A stretch of DNA of 64,000 nucleotides from Rhopalosiphum padi (GCF_020882245.1 NC_083598.1:33765858-33829857), one strand, 5' to 3'; positions 41,592 through 53,975 are shown, counted from the first letter of the stretch. A program made the numbers and translations. The notes: generated by a model not told the origin, from the letters alone.

Positions 41592-42299
41592 GTCTACGAG
41601 GTATGTGATTGTGTTAATTGTATGCGTCGGTTTCTAGAGATCGATGAGTGAGTTAGATGCGAATGTGTTACGCAATATAAAATAGATAAATCAAATATAA
41701 TGTATATGATGTGTATCTAATATAACAGGAGTGGCCAACTCGCAGCAAACGTCTTATTTATTAAAGCAACATTTTTATGATTATGCATTTTAATCTTTTT
41801 AGTATATATTCATAAACATTTTGGTTCTTGATATCATTGTATTTGCCCATGCGGCTCGTGAATATATTATTCATATCAGTCACTGCTGTACTATGACATA
41901 GTAAACCTAAAACCACGCTGTCGGTTTATTATAGCGGTAAATTATTAACATAAAATAATGTTTACGTATAATATAATATAAACCATCGTAATGTATAAAA
42001 ACAATTAAAAATGTATACCTCCGAAAATTGATAAAGTGATTTCAACATTTCCTGTTTGGGATGAATATAAATCGCGTGCGAATGTTAACTTCTGTAAATT
42101 GTGTTGGCGATTCCATGAATAGGTCATATACCACATTTTTAACACAATAATACAATAAAGGCAGGAACTACTGTATATAATTACCTATAAAGACCATCGA
42201 TCATAATGATAATACCATTATGATTTGTTATTTGTTAGTATGTATACCAATGCGCAGTTATAAAAAAATTCAATTTTTATTTTCCTTACTTTAGAATAA

Positions 42300-42758
42300 G
42301 GACATATTCTGCCGTATAAAAAGCCACTGTGCTAACTTCGTCGTCGTCGTTTTCGTATATACCTTTACAATTTCCGCCAAACTCTCCAGAATATATATGT
42401 TTGGGATCGACTAATAGCTCGTTAAAAATAATATGTGTCTTGTACGTCCTATAATATAATATATAATACGCGCGCGCGTGTGTGTGTGTGTGTGTGTGTG
42501 TTTATCCGTCTATCCCTCTCTTTGATATATATATATATATTATGTAATCGGTTTTGAACAAATCCCATCGAGCCGTTATGACACGTTACAGTAGTGTTAT
42601 TAGTAATATTCTTTGCACAGCGAGAATTCGTTCGGACGCGTCGTCGGGCATAGGAGCGAATACTGTAGGTTCGACAATCACGTACAACGCCCCAAGAAAA
42701 TCGCTAGCATCTGGAATCGAGTAATGTGACAGTTTGTAGTGGTTGGTCTACTTTATAT
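42300..42758. promoter_or_regulatory. CpG-richer intronic stretch
   Basis: Includes TCGTCGTCGT, a CG/TG microsatellite and a GCGTCGTCGG segment. No open frame or family signal. A possible control element by composition only. Confidence 0.2.
42469..42501. repeat. CG/TG microsatellite (Z-DNA-prone)
   Basis: CGCGCGCG followed by a long GT run; alternating purine-pyrimidine throughout. An AT run lies nearby at 42525-42541. Confidence 0.9.
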
Positions 42759-43010
42759 AGGGTGATTCACCAAGTATCATGCTCGTTTCTGATATTTTTC
42801 ACTTTTGTATACTACTTAATAAGTGTCCTGTGGCATTACAAACATCTGTTTTTCGAATTAGACCCCCCCCCTATTTGTTGCTATAAATTATTTACTGGAT
42901 AATTATAATTTTTTTTTAATGTAAATATGTCTACGGTCTACCCAGTTCGAAATTTTAACAAGTAGTTTTTTATATATTAAAAATATGTTTGAATTCAGCA
43001 TAAAAGTTCA
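42759..43010 (+). mobile_element. Single arm of a long-terminal-inverted-repeat element family
   Basis: Starts GGTGATTCACCAAGTATCAT. It then follows the same order of motifs as both arms of the element at 44813-45523: TACTACTTAA, then GTCCTGTGG, ACATCTGTTTTTCGAA and a C-run. A matching right arm was not found, so this looks like a solo or truncated copy; the 3' limit is approximate. Confidence 0.55.
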
Positions 43011-43399
43011 TAAAAATAGTTTTATAAAATAGATGTAATATTAGATTTAGTATTTATTATACTTTGAGAATTTTTACAAATTATAAACACTGTGGATTAA
43101 TATTGATTAATATTAATTTTCAAACCTACCATATCTTCCAAATCTATTAACATGTACCTATTATTCTTAGTATACCAAATTAAATAACTCGAAAATTATA
43201 CTCGTTTAAATGTTGTTAATAATTGACCTAACCTGTAACAATAAGAAGGAAGCTGCGTCAGAGGATTATATTTTTAAAAGTTATGTGTGTGTGTATTACC
43301 TACTGTGTGCGAGTTTATAGTAAATCTGTCTATAACAAAGAGTGTATAAAGTCTTTAACGCTCTCGCAATTATAATTGTATAGTAAACTTATTTTATGC

Positions 43400-43690
43400 G
43401 AATAGTCTAACTGCAGTACGTTTTACTCCGGTGATAACATTTTCATTCGATCTCTTTGTCGTCTTGGCGATAATTTTATCCCGCGCAATCTTTTTTTATT
43501 CTTGTCCATTCGTCGTGACGTCGCGAAGCCATTGTGGTGCCGTTTCCCGTCTCAGTTTATCCGTGTACATAACAATGTGTAGGACATGTTTACGTGAGGG
43601 TTAGGTCACGTTATGCGTCGCGGGCAATGCGTTATGCGTCGGATCGTGTTTATGTAGCAAAACGGGGTCGGAAATGGTAATCTGCGACAA
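43400..43690. promoter_or_regulatory. CpG-richer intronic stretch with an 11-bp direct repeat
   Basis: Contains GTTATGCGTCG twice (43610-43620 and 43631-43641), 21 bases apart, within CpG-bearing sequence. No coding signal. Confidence 0.3.
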
Positions 43691-44812
43691 TAATGACCTT
43701 TTCTAAACATTTGATGAGCAACCTGCGACAAAAATACAATACCTTATAACTTATAATGTATAATATTATAGTGTATGATTATTATTTTTCAAAAATTTCA
43801 ATTTAAAATATTTAGTAAATTTTAATATTAAATCATTACTAAGTGATATTAGCATACTTATTACAATTTAAAACCATTAGAACACAAAATAAAATTTAAA
43901 TTTAAAATAATTTTATTTCCAAAACGCATATGCAATTATTATTCAAACTTATACTAAACACAAAAATTAAATTTACATAATTCAGTTTTATTTTTTGTTT
44001 TAAACATTTTTTTTAAATAATATGGATTTACTTATCGGTTTAATAATATGATGCGTACTTTTACGGTTTAACCACAGATTCCATTTAGTTTATATTATTT
44101 CATAATTTCATTTAAATTTCATATTGCTATAGACATACTGTGAAATTATTATTTATGTTTTAATATAAAGCACTTAAAAATGTCAACATCACTTTTTTTT
44201 ATTTATTGTCTTTATTATTGAATCAAATATGTCATAATAATATAGTGTCCGATTAAAAAATTTAACCTTAACAAATATCAAAGAAAAATTAATAATTTTT
44301 TTAATTATTACGCTTAACAATTATTAACAGTTCACAGAATCACACCACACTACTAAATTACAATACCTACATAACATGTATACAATTAATTACGAGTATA
44401 TCATTATAAATTCGCATTTAGTAATTGGTAAGCAGGCTTAATGGTAACTAGTTAAATCAACTTAATGACCAAACAAAACGTCAACCAAAGTTTAAGGTTG
44501 ATCCGTTATCGTACCGAACATTTAATTAATAAGTTAATATTATATAGTAACATTACTAACCATTATCGCCTCAAACAAGTGCCAACATGTTTTGAGCATG
44601 TACTTTCCTTAGAGATCTGTGCCTGTTCTCGGGAGATATGTTTTTTTATTTTGTTAGTTTCAAATCTGATTATATCTTTTGACGAGAAAAAAATGAATTA
44701 GATACTTAACTGCTGTTTACGTACGTTATTCTAGGTTACCAATTTATTGATGAATCGGAAAAATGTTACGACGTTCGCTAACCATTACATTAGTAAGAAT
44801 TTGTATAAATAT

Positions 44813-45523
44813 ACAGAATGATTTACCAAGCATACTCACCCCTCAATTTAGTATTAGAGTATTAACTGATAATATTTTCAAAATTGTTGAGATATTTTGT
44901 ACTATTTAAAGACAGTCGTGTGGAAATATAAACTTCTGTTTTTCAAATGACAACTACGCTTTAGACCAAATTATTTAGTAAATATTTTTTTTGAAAATTT
45001 TAACGTATCAGGATCAAAATTCAAACGATTAGATTTAGAGTTATTTTACATTATGTAATAAGTGCATTATGTTCATGATAATGGGGTTATAGTGATTTGA
45101 GAATTTTAGTTATTATTATTAATCCACCAATATTAATAATAAATAATAATTTTCAAAAATGATCAAAGTATAAAAGTACAAATTATAATATGAAATATAT
45201 ATTAAATGTTTGTAAAATCATTTTTAAGAACTATCATTTTTCTTTCTGACTATAAATATGTTAATAACTGAAAAACTTTTTGTTCGAATTTTGAAAAAAA
45301 TTATTCACTAAAAAATGTATAGAAAAAATAAGGGGAGGATTCGTTTAAAAAACAAAAGTTTATGTCACCACAAGCCCTCTTTAAGTAGTGCAAAAATTCA
45401 AAACTATAAAAATGTGGTTTTTAGTACCTAGATATTATGTCTTAAAATTCCAGAATTCAGAATTTGAATATATTTTTTATGAAAGGAAAATTGGAGGTGA
45501 GCATGTTTGATGAATCACCGTGT
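44813..45523. mobile_element. Element with long terminal inverted repeats (about 711 bp)
   Basis: The left end ACAGAATGATTTACCAAGCA continues ...CTCACCCCTCAATTT. The right end, read in reverse complement, is ACACGGTGATTCATCAAACA followed by ...CTCACCTCCAATTTT. The similarity runs deep into the element: the left arm has TTTAAAGACAGTCGTGTGG and ATAAACTTCTGTTTTTCAAA, while the inverted right arm has CTTAAAGAGGGCTTGTGG and ATAAACTTTTGTTTTTTAAA. The inverted repeats are therefore around 150-200 bp and diverged. No transposase frame and no clear target duplication, so the superfamily is undetermined. Confidence 0.65.
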
Positions 45524-45599
45524 CTATTTATAAAATATTTTATAGTCTAACACAACCGCTCAAATTCCTTTAAAACTAGCAAGCTAGGTAATCTGTTTC

Positions 45600-47120
45600 A
45601 TTTACTTGTGTACAATTATATTATAATATGATCGGTTCACTTTCGATCGTGGCACAGACTCGATTGAAATCGATGATTTACATTAGTGTAGCAATAATGA
45701 TTTTAAACTACGACGCAGGTCACTGTGACATCGAAAGGGTGTGTGAAATTGTGTTCAGACTATTGTTTAATCCGATATGACGATTTACGACTTCGTCGTC
45801 GGATTAAATTAATCGTAATCGAGGTGTATATAATTTACTAATGTTTGTTTATCATACCTAACGTAGCGTGCAATGTAATTTCACAACGATTCAGTAATCT
45901 ACATATATATTATATTATATAGGTAATAATATATATAGATGTATTAACCGGAGGATTAATCACGAATGTGCAATCAAAAATGGTTTGTTCGAATTTAAAA
46001 TGTATACGCGATAGCGAATAAACATAAATGCATTCTACTAAAAATTAAAAATAGGTTAGGTCGTCGACCACGGACGATTTTGTTCGCAGCGATAGATCGA
46101 AAAGCATAATACGTTTATTTACGACTAGGTAGGTACCTATACATAACTGCAGTAGTACATACACACTACACATTGGCGACCATAAAAATAAATTTCAGTT
46201 AGATACGAAATCCCCGCAGTATATCGACCCCCGTCGCCATAACTGTATACATGCGACCGCGTTTGTCTCGTGGAAATTACACCGTCGTCTCAATACGAGT
46301 ATAGAGTTTTATAAGGCTTAATCCGAGTACCCGTGCGACCGCGGATTGAGCAAAAATAGGCGTATACGGTGATGATGATTAATCTTTATTCTTTATATAC
46401 ATTTATATAATATCATATACCTGTGCGGCTGTGCGTTTAGACAACACTAAACGGTAATACCGGTAGAGTAGGTATTTTTACGCGGATAAATACGAAATAA
46501 AAGAGCCGAGTTCTGTTCCGGTGAATTATTATTTGGACGCAGTTTTGGTAATCCGGTACTTTACGTTTTTAAACATTTTTCTGATTTTACAACCAATAAT
46601 TGATTATATTTTTCTACTTTACCAATAACATTTTTACATCATGACACGGTTTGCGTTACGGCGCAGATTACAGTCACTAACAGCTGCTGCACGTAGTCGG
46701 TGGTAAAATTGTTTTTCGTAATTCACGTACAAAACATCGCGCACGATAGCTGTATGCCGCGATATGATATGCGTACGGCCAAAGGATTTACGGCGGTTTT
46801 TCATAATGCTGTTGACGGATGACGTACCATGTACTGCACAATATATAATTATATAATTTTTTCATCGTCTACGGGGCGCGGCGACGGGTGCCAAATATTT
46901 GAACAATTGGCGCGAGTTTAACGGCATCGTCGATGTATAATAAATTTGGTAACTATATGTATTATAAATTATGAGATTTTACACATCGCTGTATACCCAC
47001 TGCCGCATAATATATTTCTATACGGATTTTCTGCGATAACATGACGTGCGGGTCTCCGTTCCACGGCCTATTATGATGACGTTAACATAAGGTACTATCA
47101 CTTTCTCATCAGATCCCGTG
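45600..47120. promoter_or_regulatory. CpG-richer island within the giant intron
   Basis: About 1.5 kb with many CpG dinucleotides and higher G+C than the surrounding intron. No convincing exon was found on either strand. This is the longest such island in the window and a candidate for intronic enhancers, inferred from composition only. Confidence 0.3.
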
Positions 47121-47855
47121 TAAACCAAATAGTTGAAAAATATATTTAGATAAAATTATCCGTATGGTGGTTAATGCTATAGTTATTACGTCTTATGCCA
47201 TTACTATAAACAGTAGAATCGATTTTTTTTTCAAATGCTAGTATTTCCGATGGATTTCGATATGACCAAATGAATCACTGGGCAAGTGAAGTACCAAACA
47301 AGAAAAGACGTCGTTGTGCCGGAGACAACTTACTGTAAATCACATGTTGGAACTAAGTGTATGAAATGTGATTTAGGACTTTGTATTCCATATTTTCGAG
47401 TATTTCATGAAAAATAACAACTTATACACTCACTTTTTATTATCATTATAATTTTTAATTCAAAAATAATAATAAAGAAACATTTTTACTATATTTTATT
47501 CTTATACTTGTATTCATAGTACCATATAATACTAATACCAATATATTTGTATGCAATGTCAGCGCCCAGCGTAACCTGCAAATGGTAAAGCTTTGTTTTA
47601 AAAAAATTATAATTGATTTGAATAAAAACTTATTTTTTTTTGGTTATACACTATTGTGTAATACGGCTAATTAAGGCCCAAAAACAATAATTAAAAAAAA
47701 AATTAACTCCGACGCTAAAGGGGTACCCTTTGATATTAGCGATATTAATAATTAATATGGCGAATAACAAGAAAATTCTGATACGTGGTAATAGTGTAAT
47801 AATTAGTGTCTGAAGTGTTACACAATCTTTTTTTGTAGTTATGCATTTTACTATT

Positions 47856-48122
47856 TTACCATTGTGGTCCGTGCGTAGGTTTAACCGGCTGATAACAGTC
47901 GTGGTCGTCTAAATTGTAGCGCGAATGCGACCATGGCAGAAACTCGATAAAAGAACTTTGGATTTTAGGATCTCGAGTGCACCGACCTAACTGTCGGTTA
48001 TCGCGTTGTTTTCGGTCAGTATTAAGAAATTGGTCGTTTACTCCATGTCTGTAACTCGCTGCCCAACCGTTTTCTAGTAAATTAGTTAGGTTAAAGTGAG
48101 TAAAAGCCATGTATCCGATAAT
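47856..48122 (-). CDS. Tentative terminal exon of an unrecognised antisense gene
   Basis: Minus-strand open frame ending TGG TAA at 47856, in DNA that is clearly GC-richer than its surroundings. As an exon it could begin after CTATCTACAAAG|ATTATC (acceptor AG at 48123-48124) and would be exactly 89 codons including the stop. Read as a single-exon gene it would start at ATG 48155, only two codons after an in-frame TGA, giving 99 residues. The protein is mixed and not low-complexity, rich in Asn, Asp, His, Tyr and Trp, with WAASYRHGVNDQFLNTD and FLPWSHSRYNLDDHD. It has no signal peptide or membrane segment. I do not recognise the family. No AATAAA signal was found just downstream. A chance frame in GC-richer DNA is possible. 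Confidence 0.35.
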   Translation of the reverse strand: MIGYMAFTHFNLTNLLENGWAASYRHGVNDQFLNTDRKQRDNRQLGRCTRDPKIQSSFIEFLPWSHSRYNLDDHDCYQPVKPTHGPQW

Positions 48123-48735
48123 CTTTGTAGATAGATGAAGACGTTGCATATTCATAAATCACAAGTGATTTTCGATACGAATGAAAAATATCTAAAAACT
48201 ACTAAAGCAGACATTATGAAAACTGCAATATTACTTGATATAATATTATTTTTAAACTTTCTATTTTAAATTATAAACTCATACAATAATAGATTGCATT
48301 AAACATTTATAAAAATAATCTAAAAACAGAAAATATTCACGTAATATCATCTGTTACATGAAACGGAATATGTTTAGTTTTTCAAGAATTTCATTGTTTT
48401 TGAGCACTCTAAAAATTAATGCATTCAGAATTTAAATTCCTGCAATCATAATACTGGTAATGCGATATCCATAAATGTGCGACCCACTTCCAATTAGTGA
48501 TGACAAAACCGTGCCGTCCGTTTTTGATCAATGTAAGAGACACGTCACCATCAGTGATTTATACTATATTATATTTCCTAGAATTCTCATCACACAGATC
48601 GGAAAAGAGATTGCTCCGGATAACTGTTACTGTAGGATTTATTGTACTTTCGAAACATATGTGTATAATATTATAAACGTATGTTTGTAAAACCCATGGG
48701 TAAATAAACACTTGGTAAAATACTCGCGTACCTAC

Positions 48736-48771
48736 CACGGAGTAGGTGTGTCGAAGTTTTATTTCATCGGA
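48736..48771 (-). CDS. Possible 36-bp micro-exon of the same tentative antisense gene
   Basis: On the minus strand, CCTTTTACGCCGAAG|TCC to TCCGTG|GTAGGT encloses twelve codons (SDEIKLRHTYSV) that enter and leave in phase 0, compatible with the flanking tentative exons. An in-frame stop precedes it, so it could only be a spliced exon. Support is weak. Confidence 0.15.
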
Positions 48772-49316
48772 CTTCGGCGTAAAAGGATTGTGCACGTTTT
48801 ACTTCTTTATACTTGAGCCAACATGACGAGATTCCTCGAAATAAACATTTTTATTGTTGGATTTAAAAAAATTAACAATTGTTTTACAATGTCTTTAGTG
48901 ATACAATGTGAATATGAAAATGTTACGTCTAAAAAAATATGAAATTATTGACTTAATAGCTCAAGATTAGTCTTGCGAATAAATTTAATATAACTGGACT
49001 TGAAGTTTCTACTATATGACAAAATAGTTCACCAGTATTAGTTGTAATTTTTCAAGACAATTAAATAACTATGAGTTATAGATTACTCTGAAAATTTTGG
49101 AATTATTCGCATATTTTTCTACGTTTATCATACATATATTTTCTATCTATTTTAAGTTCTTGTCTAATTATTTTTTTTTGGTCTAGTAGGCAAATCATTT
49201 TTACATTTCTCTCTTTAAATGAAAATTTACAATTTTTCTACCAACAATATTTACAAAATAAAATTAATTTTGTGTGTATTTCAATCGTATTGTGTTTTTT
49301 CGTGTAAAAAGTTTAC

Positions 49317-49462
49317 CTTTGGTGCGCAAGTGCGCAATGGTATTGCACTAGCGGACTTCTCCAACGGAGTTGCAAGCACGTCTAGAATGTTGCCACCGCT
49401 TTTCTGCAAACCAAACGTGTTATAGCGATTGCCGAGTTCAGTCAAAGTCTTGTAAAACTTGG
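49317..49462 (-). CDS. Tentative internal exon of an unrecognised antisense gene
   Basis: On the minus strand, AAAATAG|CCAAG to CCAAAG|GTAAAC encloses 146 bases that read openly as AKFYKTLTELGNRYNTFG, LQKSGGNILDVLATPLEK and SASAIPLRTCAPK. The stretch is GC-richer than its flanks, codon third positions are mixed as in coding DNA, and composition is protein-like. It enters after one base of a codon and leaves in phase 0. The exit phase matches the tentative exon at 47856-48122 and the entry phase matches the small one at 50161-50216. No family recognised. The acceptor tract is A-rich, which is a weakness. Confidence 0.35.
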
Positions 49463-50160
49463 CTATTTTTTTTATAGTAAAGAATAAAAATATTATGAAC
49501 GTTACAAAAATTTATATAAATTACCATGTTATCATTAATTTTTATTATGCACAAAGCACAACAAATTGTCTACAATGTATAATTAACATAAAAATATTAT
49601 TACAACTAATAAGATGATATTAGATTGATGTAGGTAATAGGGAGAAATCGTCTGCCTTAGTAAGTAAACTAGTTTTAATTATCAATAATGATTTTGTTTA
49701 TTATATTGTTATTTATTATACTTACTTAATTGAATACAATTTCTGGTGACTAAGGGAGTTTTGGGGTTTATCTTACCATTTATTAATGCGTTACTTTTAG
49801 ATATATTTTTTAAAAATGTATAAATAATGTTTCTTACTTGGTTTGGAGTATAAACTGCAAGATAAAAATAAGCATTCAAAAATATATAATTTAAAATGTT
49901 TAATAAATATTTAAAATTAATCATTTATGACAATAATCTGAGAAAGCATATTTTGTATTCATCCACTAACAATTATTATCTTACATTTAAAATGTAAAAG
50001 TTAATTTTAAAATTGTCATGCTGTGATCAATTGGTTCCAAAAATAAAAGAAATCAATATCGATACTAAAGTGTTTTCTGCTGTTGTTTAATACTTATATA
50101 ACAATTTTCCAAGCCCTTCATAAAAAAATATATAACACGATGAGACCAAAAGCGTAATAC

Positions 50161-50216
50161 CCAACCATTTTAGTTCACACGGAAGTTCTTTTGGATAAAT
50201 ATAAACTTCTTTAGGC
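50161..50216 (-). CDS. Possible small upstream exon of the same tentative antisense gene
   Basis: On the minus strand, AAATATTAG|GCC to GGTTGG|GTATTA encloses one base, 18 codons (PKEVYIYPKELPCELKWL) and one base. The exit phase fits the entry phase of the exon at 49317-49462. If unspliced, the frame runs on to a stop at 50087-50089 through a hydrophobic stretch (LGITLLVSSCYIFFYEG), so it could instead be a terminal exon with a membrane tail. The donor is non-optimal. Low support. Confidence 0.18.
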
Positions 50217-51517
50217 CTAATATTTGTGGTGAAAATTATATGCTTTACAATTTTAAATTTAAATCATAATATATATTAAAGTATATTATTTAACAGAACC
50301 TATTTATTAGATCGTAAGACGTGATGCAATTATATATTCTATTAATTTTAAACTACAAAAATATAAATTTAACAATCGATCATAGTACCTATTGATTATG
50401 AATCGTTGAATGATAATTTTTTATAATTATTTAAAATAAATTGATTTTCTTATTCTTTTAATCAAAATAAGGTTTCTTTAATAGCAATATTACTGATATA
50501 TTAAAAACAATGTTGTATTAATAAAAAAAAAAATCAATTGTTTCCTATATTTCTAATTGCTTATCCATTTTCCGCCAATATCATTTTTATTTTTAAAACA
50601 ATTGAAAATACATTAAGTATTTAAGTGTAATAATATAGGTACATTTAAAAATAAAATACTTTTATAAATTTATTTTATTATGTATAATGTATATTATTCT
50701 GCATCGTTATAACTTTACCATTCACGTTAATTGTAAATAAAATAATAATAGATAGTTATTTTTTTTAGTTTATATGCCATGCAAATGGTGAAAAACTACT
50801 TATAATAATATAAAAAATAATATATTTTAATTATAAACGTAATTTATATATATTATATCGATTGATAAATCTCGGTGAATTATTTCTAATTTCAGACCAT
50901 TAAAGAGTTGGGTAATTTTATTTTGAAAATCGTAAATTCTATAGATCCATTCAATACGCATTACCTAGTTGCTTAGCCCGATTCATTTATTATGCGTTAT
51001 CACGATCAGTCATATTAACTATAAAGAATTTCTAAAAATGTTCTGTTAAATATTACTGTATTTACTAATAAAAATATTGATTATAATAATATAAAAACGA
51101 TAATAATAATAAAAATAACTCATACGAATCACGAATTCGTGATATGGTTAATTTAATTTAATTTTTTTTCAATATACTTGGAGATAAAATATTATTTTTA
51201 ATCTTTGTACGAGTTAAATTTTTTTTACGTAGAACTTTACATGTATATAATATGCTATAGAGCAACGAGATGATTTTTCAAAAATTATTATAATATTTCT
51301 AGTTTACTAATAATATTTTGTATTATTATTTTTTTTTGTGACTACTTTTTGAATATAAAGAGTACTCGAAAAGTTCCCTGTTATATCTTTGAAGATCGGA
51401 AATTTAGTTTGGCTGGTACTTTAAACATGTCAAGTTTTTAATATTTTCTGTAAACATAGTAATAACTAACATATTATACCGATAACAATAAAAAAATGTA
51501 TTAGATATTATGCCGTC

Positions 51518-51555
51518 ATACACGATTTTCAACAGGCTCTCCCAGAATCGTGTAT
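51518..51555. repeat. Hairpin with perfect 10-bp arms
   Basis: ATACACGATT and AATCGTGTAT are exact inverted copies around an 18-base loop. No U-run or RNA context suggests a specific role. Confidence 0.6.
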
Positions 51556-53256
51556 AATATTAAATAAATTATCATATTACTTTCAAATTAAATACTGCCG
51601 CACACTCAATACGAATGGACTAATAACCGTTTTCGTTATCCTGTCCAACTTTTAAAATATTTTTGGGCAAATAACTTGTATATTTTAATTTAATTATAAT
51701 TATAATAAAAAGAAATCTAGTAACTTAATAATTATCGCTATAATTTAAAAATAATGTAAATGAATAATGAATTATTTTGAGAATATATTGTCTGATTTAA
51801 TATGTTTAGGTTATTATATCTATTTAATCACTTAACGTGAGAATTTATCGGGAAGTAAGTATGAGAGTTTTTTTCATTAGAATAAACCTATTTTATATAA
51901 AGCAAAATATGATGTTTGATGAATAAACATCTTTTACTATTTGTAGAACTCACAAACACTACAGTTAACATGAATAACGTAATTTGGATAGAAAATATTA
52001 TATATGTATTGGTTAAACGTGTGTTGAAATGAGCGACTAAATACTAAATAGGTACCGTTTTACATATTGTATGGGCTTATACATAGAGGTTATGAGATGC
52101 TACCTTTGAATTTAATCGAACTGTAGACTGCGGAATAATTCAACCCTATGTGTATATAGACATTATTATTACATTAATAGTATAATGAGTTGATGGTTAA
52201 TATAATGATTGGTATTAACTGCGTAATCTATAAGTGTTATTATTAATTTGTATATATTACATTTTTTAAATGAGTCATAAATAAGCTTAATTACCTGTGA
52301 TATTTTTAAAGTATACATACGTAATACAACGCATATTATATGAAATTTTAATATTTTTTATACATTTAAGTATAAATTCAACATTTTAGATAAATAATTT
52401 TTACATTATCTACATAAATCAACATACCTATACTAACTGAATAGTAATAGTATCAACAATTAACACTCATATTACACGTAAAATATTATAATGTATCTAT
52501 GAGTTTCTTGAGTTTATATTTTTATATAAAATACCTACTCGTTTTTCACTTAAAGAATTAAATTGAATTTATATTCTGTATGTGAATTTACGCAGCAGTA
52601 TTAATTAAAATTTCGCATGAAACACCCATGAAGTCATGATAAATTTACTTATTTTTGTATTGGAAAATTAATTTATGTGCAGAGCTTTTATACATTTAGG
52701 TTTAATAGATTTCCACCAATAGAGTGGTTTTGATGAAATTCGTTTGACGAATGGACATTTGGTCAAATTAAGAGGAAACGTAATCCGTTTTTTCTTTCAT
52801 TTTATTTTTTCAGCAATTTGTGGTCGAAACTAGAATGTTTATATTTGTATATGTACTATATATTTTTACGTATTTTTTTTTTAATTTCCGGGATTCGGTG
52901 TATTCATTATTCGAAACTAATTCGGAGTAGATACAGTGCCACAATCTCTCACGTTAAAATTAATTATAGATTTGTTGCCGAGTTTAAACCTTCTGAATAA
53001 TGTATTCCGCGTACTATGTCAGCCCGAACTTATTTCAAATAACTCTTATTGTACTTAACGAATTGCCAAGAATGACATGTTTTCTTCTTTGTCCATTTTA
53101 AATTCTATTCTCTCTGAACAGCGAAGGATTCAACAATGTTGTTTAGACAATATATGTGTATATAGGTACGTGGTTGTTCCATTGTTCTTTTTTTTATACT
53201 TTCTGATGATTGCTATTCCAGCCCTGCTCTTAGTTTAAAACGTGTCTAATATATCT

Positions 53257-53275
53257 ATATATATATATATATATT
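53257..53275. repeat. TA microsatellite
   Basis: TA run. Confidence 0.85.
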
Positions 53276-53778
53276 TCTCAACGTGTGTTCAGAAGACGGC
53301 TTTTAGGTGTTTTTATGTCCTTCTGGCTCACGTGTATGGCCATAGATGAAATTTTAACTTCGCACCTACAACATTTACTTGATGTCCAAAGTGTGCTAAA
53401 AGTTATGTTTTTTGGTCGTTACTAAAACAATTGTACTGTGTTTCAGTTTTTATGACCATTCTTTTCGTTTTCAGCCATCCCGAATACAAATTTAAACACA
53501 TATAACATAATATGTAGATAGTATAGGTATTTACAAATCATATAAAATTGAATTTATTATAATATGGCATCATATATAATTATGTAGCATTTAACAACAC
53601 AGTTCTTCATCATCTTCACAGCTTTTCAAAACTCGAAAACTCTCAAGCATGATATTATCTCATAAAACCTTAAAATCTATCAAAAATGGTAGTAAGTTAA
53701 CACATTTTTATATTAGATTCTACACCGAGCTGATTTTTTTCTTATAATGTACACTTTATTTTGATATTTGTTCTAAAC

Positions 53779-53967
53779 CAGTGTTTCCCAACCTTTTTGT
53801 AATAGCAACTCACTAATTTACTGTCTGTCGGGTATGCGACTCCCGCTAAAAAAAAATGCTTAGATTTTTTATATCTTATTATCAATATAGTTGCCAAATT
53901 AGTTTGCAAACACCACGAGTCATTCACGAGAGAAAATATGTCGTGACCTATGGGTTGGGAAACACTG
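53779..53967. mobile_element. 189-bp hAT-type MITE with perfect 8-bp target duplication
   Basis: It starts CAGTGTTTCCCAACC and ends GGTTGGGAAACACTG, a perfect 15-bp terminal inverted repeat. TTCTAAAC stands directly on both sides (53771-53778 and 53968-53975). The CAGTG...CACTG ends with an 8-bp duplication are hAT hallmarks. Overlapping 61-codon frames on both strands fall largely within it and are not genes. The intact duplication suggests a fairly recent insertion. Confidence 0.92.
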
Positions 53968-53975
53968 TTCTAAAC

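Larger units (their letters stand above)
50217..53770. other. AT-rich intronic DNA
   Basis: No gene or complete element recognised. Contains a short perfect hairpin (51518-51555) and a TA microsatellite (53257-53275). Confidence 0.55.

Noticed and set aside
48475..48690. 71-codon plus-strand frame and overlapping 78-codon minus-strand frame
   Set aside because: They lie opposite each other over the same GC-richer patch with no motif; only the small 48736-48771 piece was kept, as a weak suggestion.
52818..53000. Plus-strand frame after TTTTTTCAG, considered as an extra Dpr exon
   Set aside because: The acceptor looks good, but the frame has no Ig or Dpr motif and inserting it between the two recognised exons would break the Ig1 domain.
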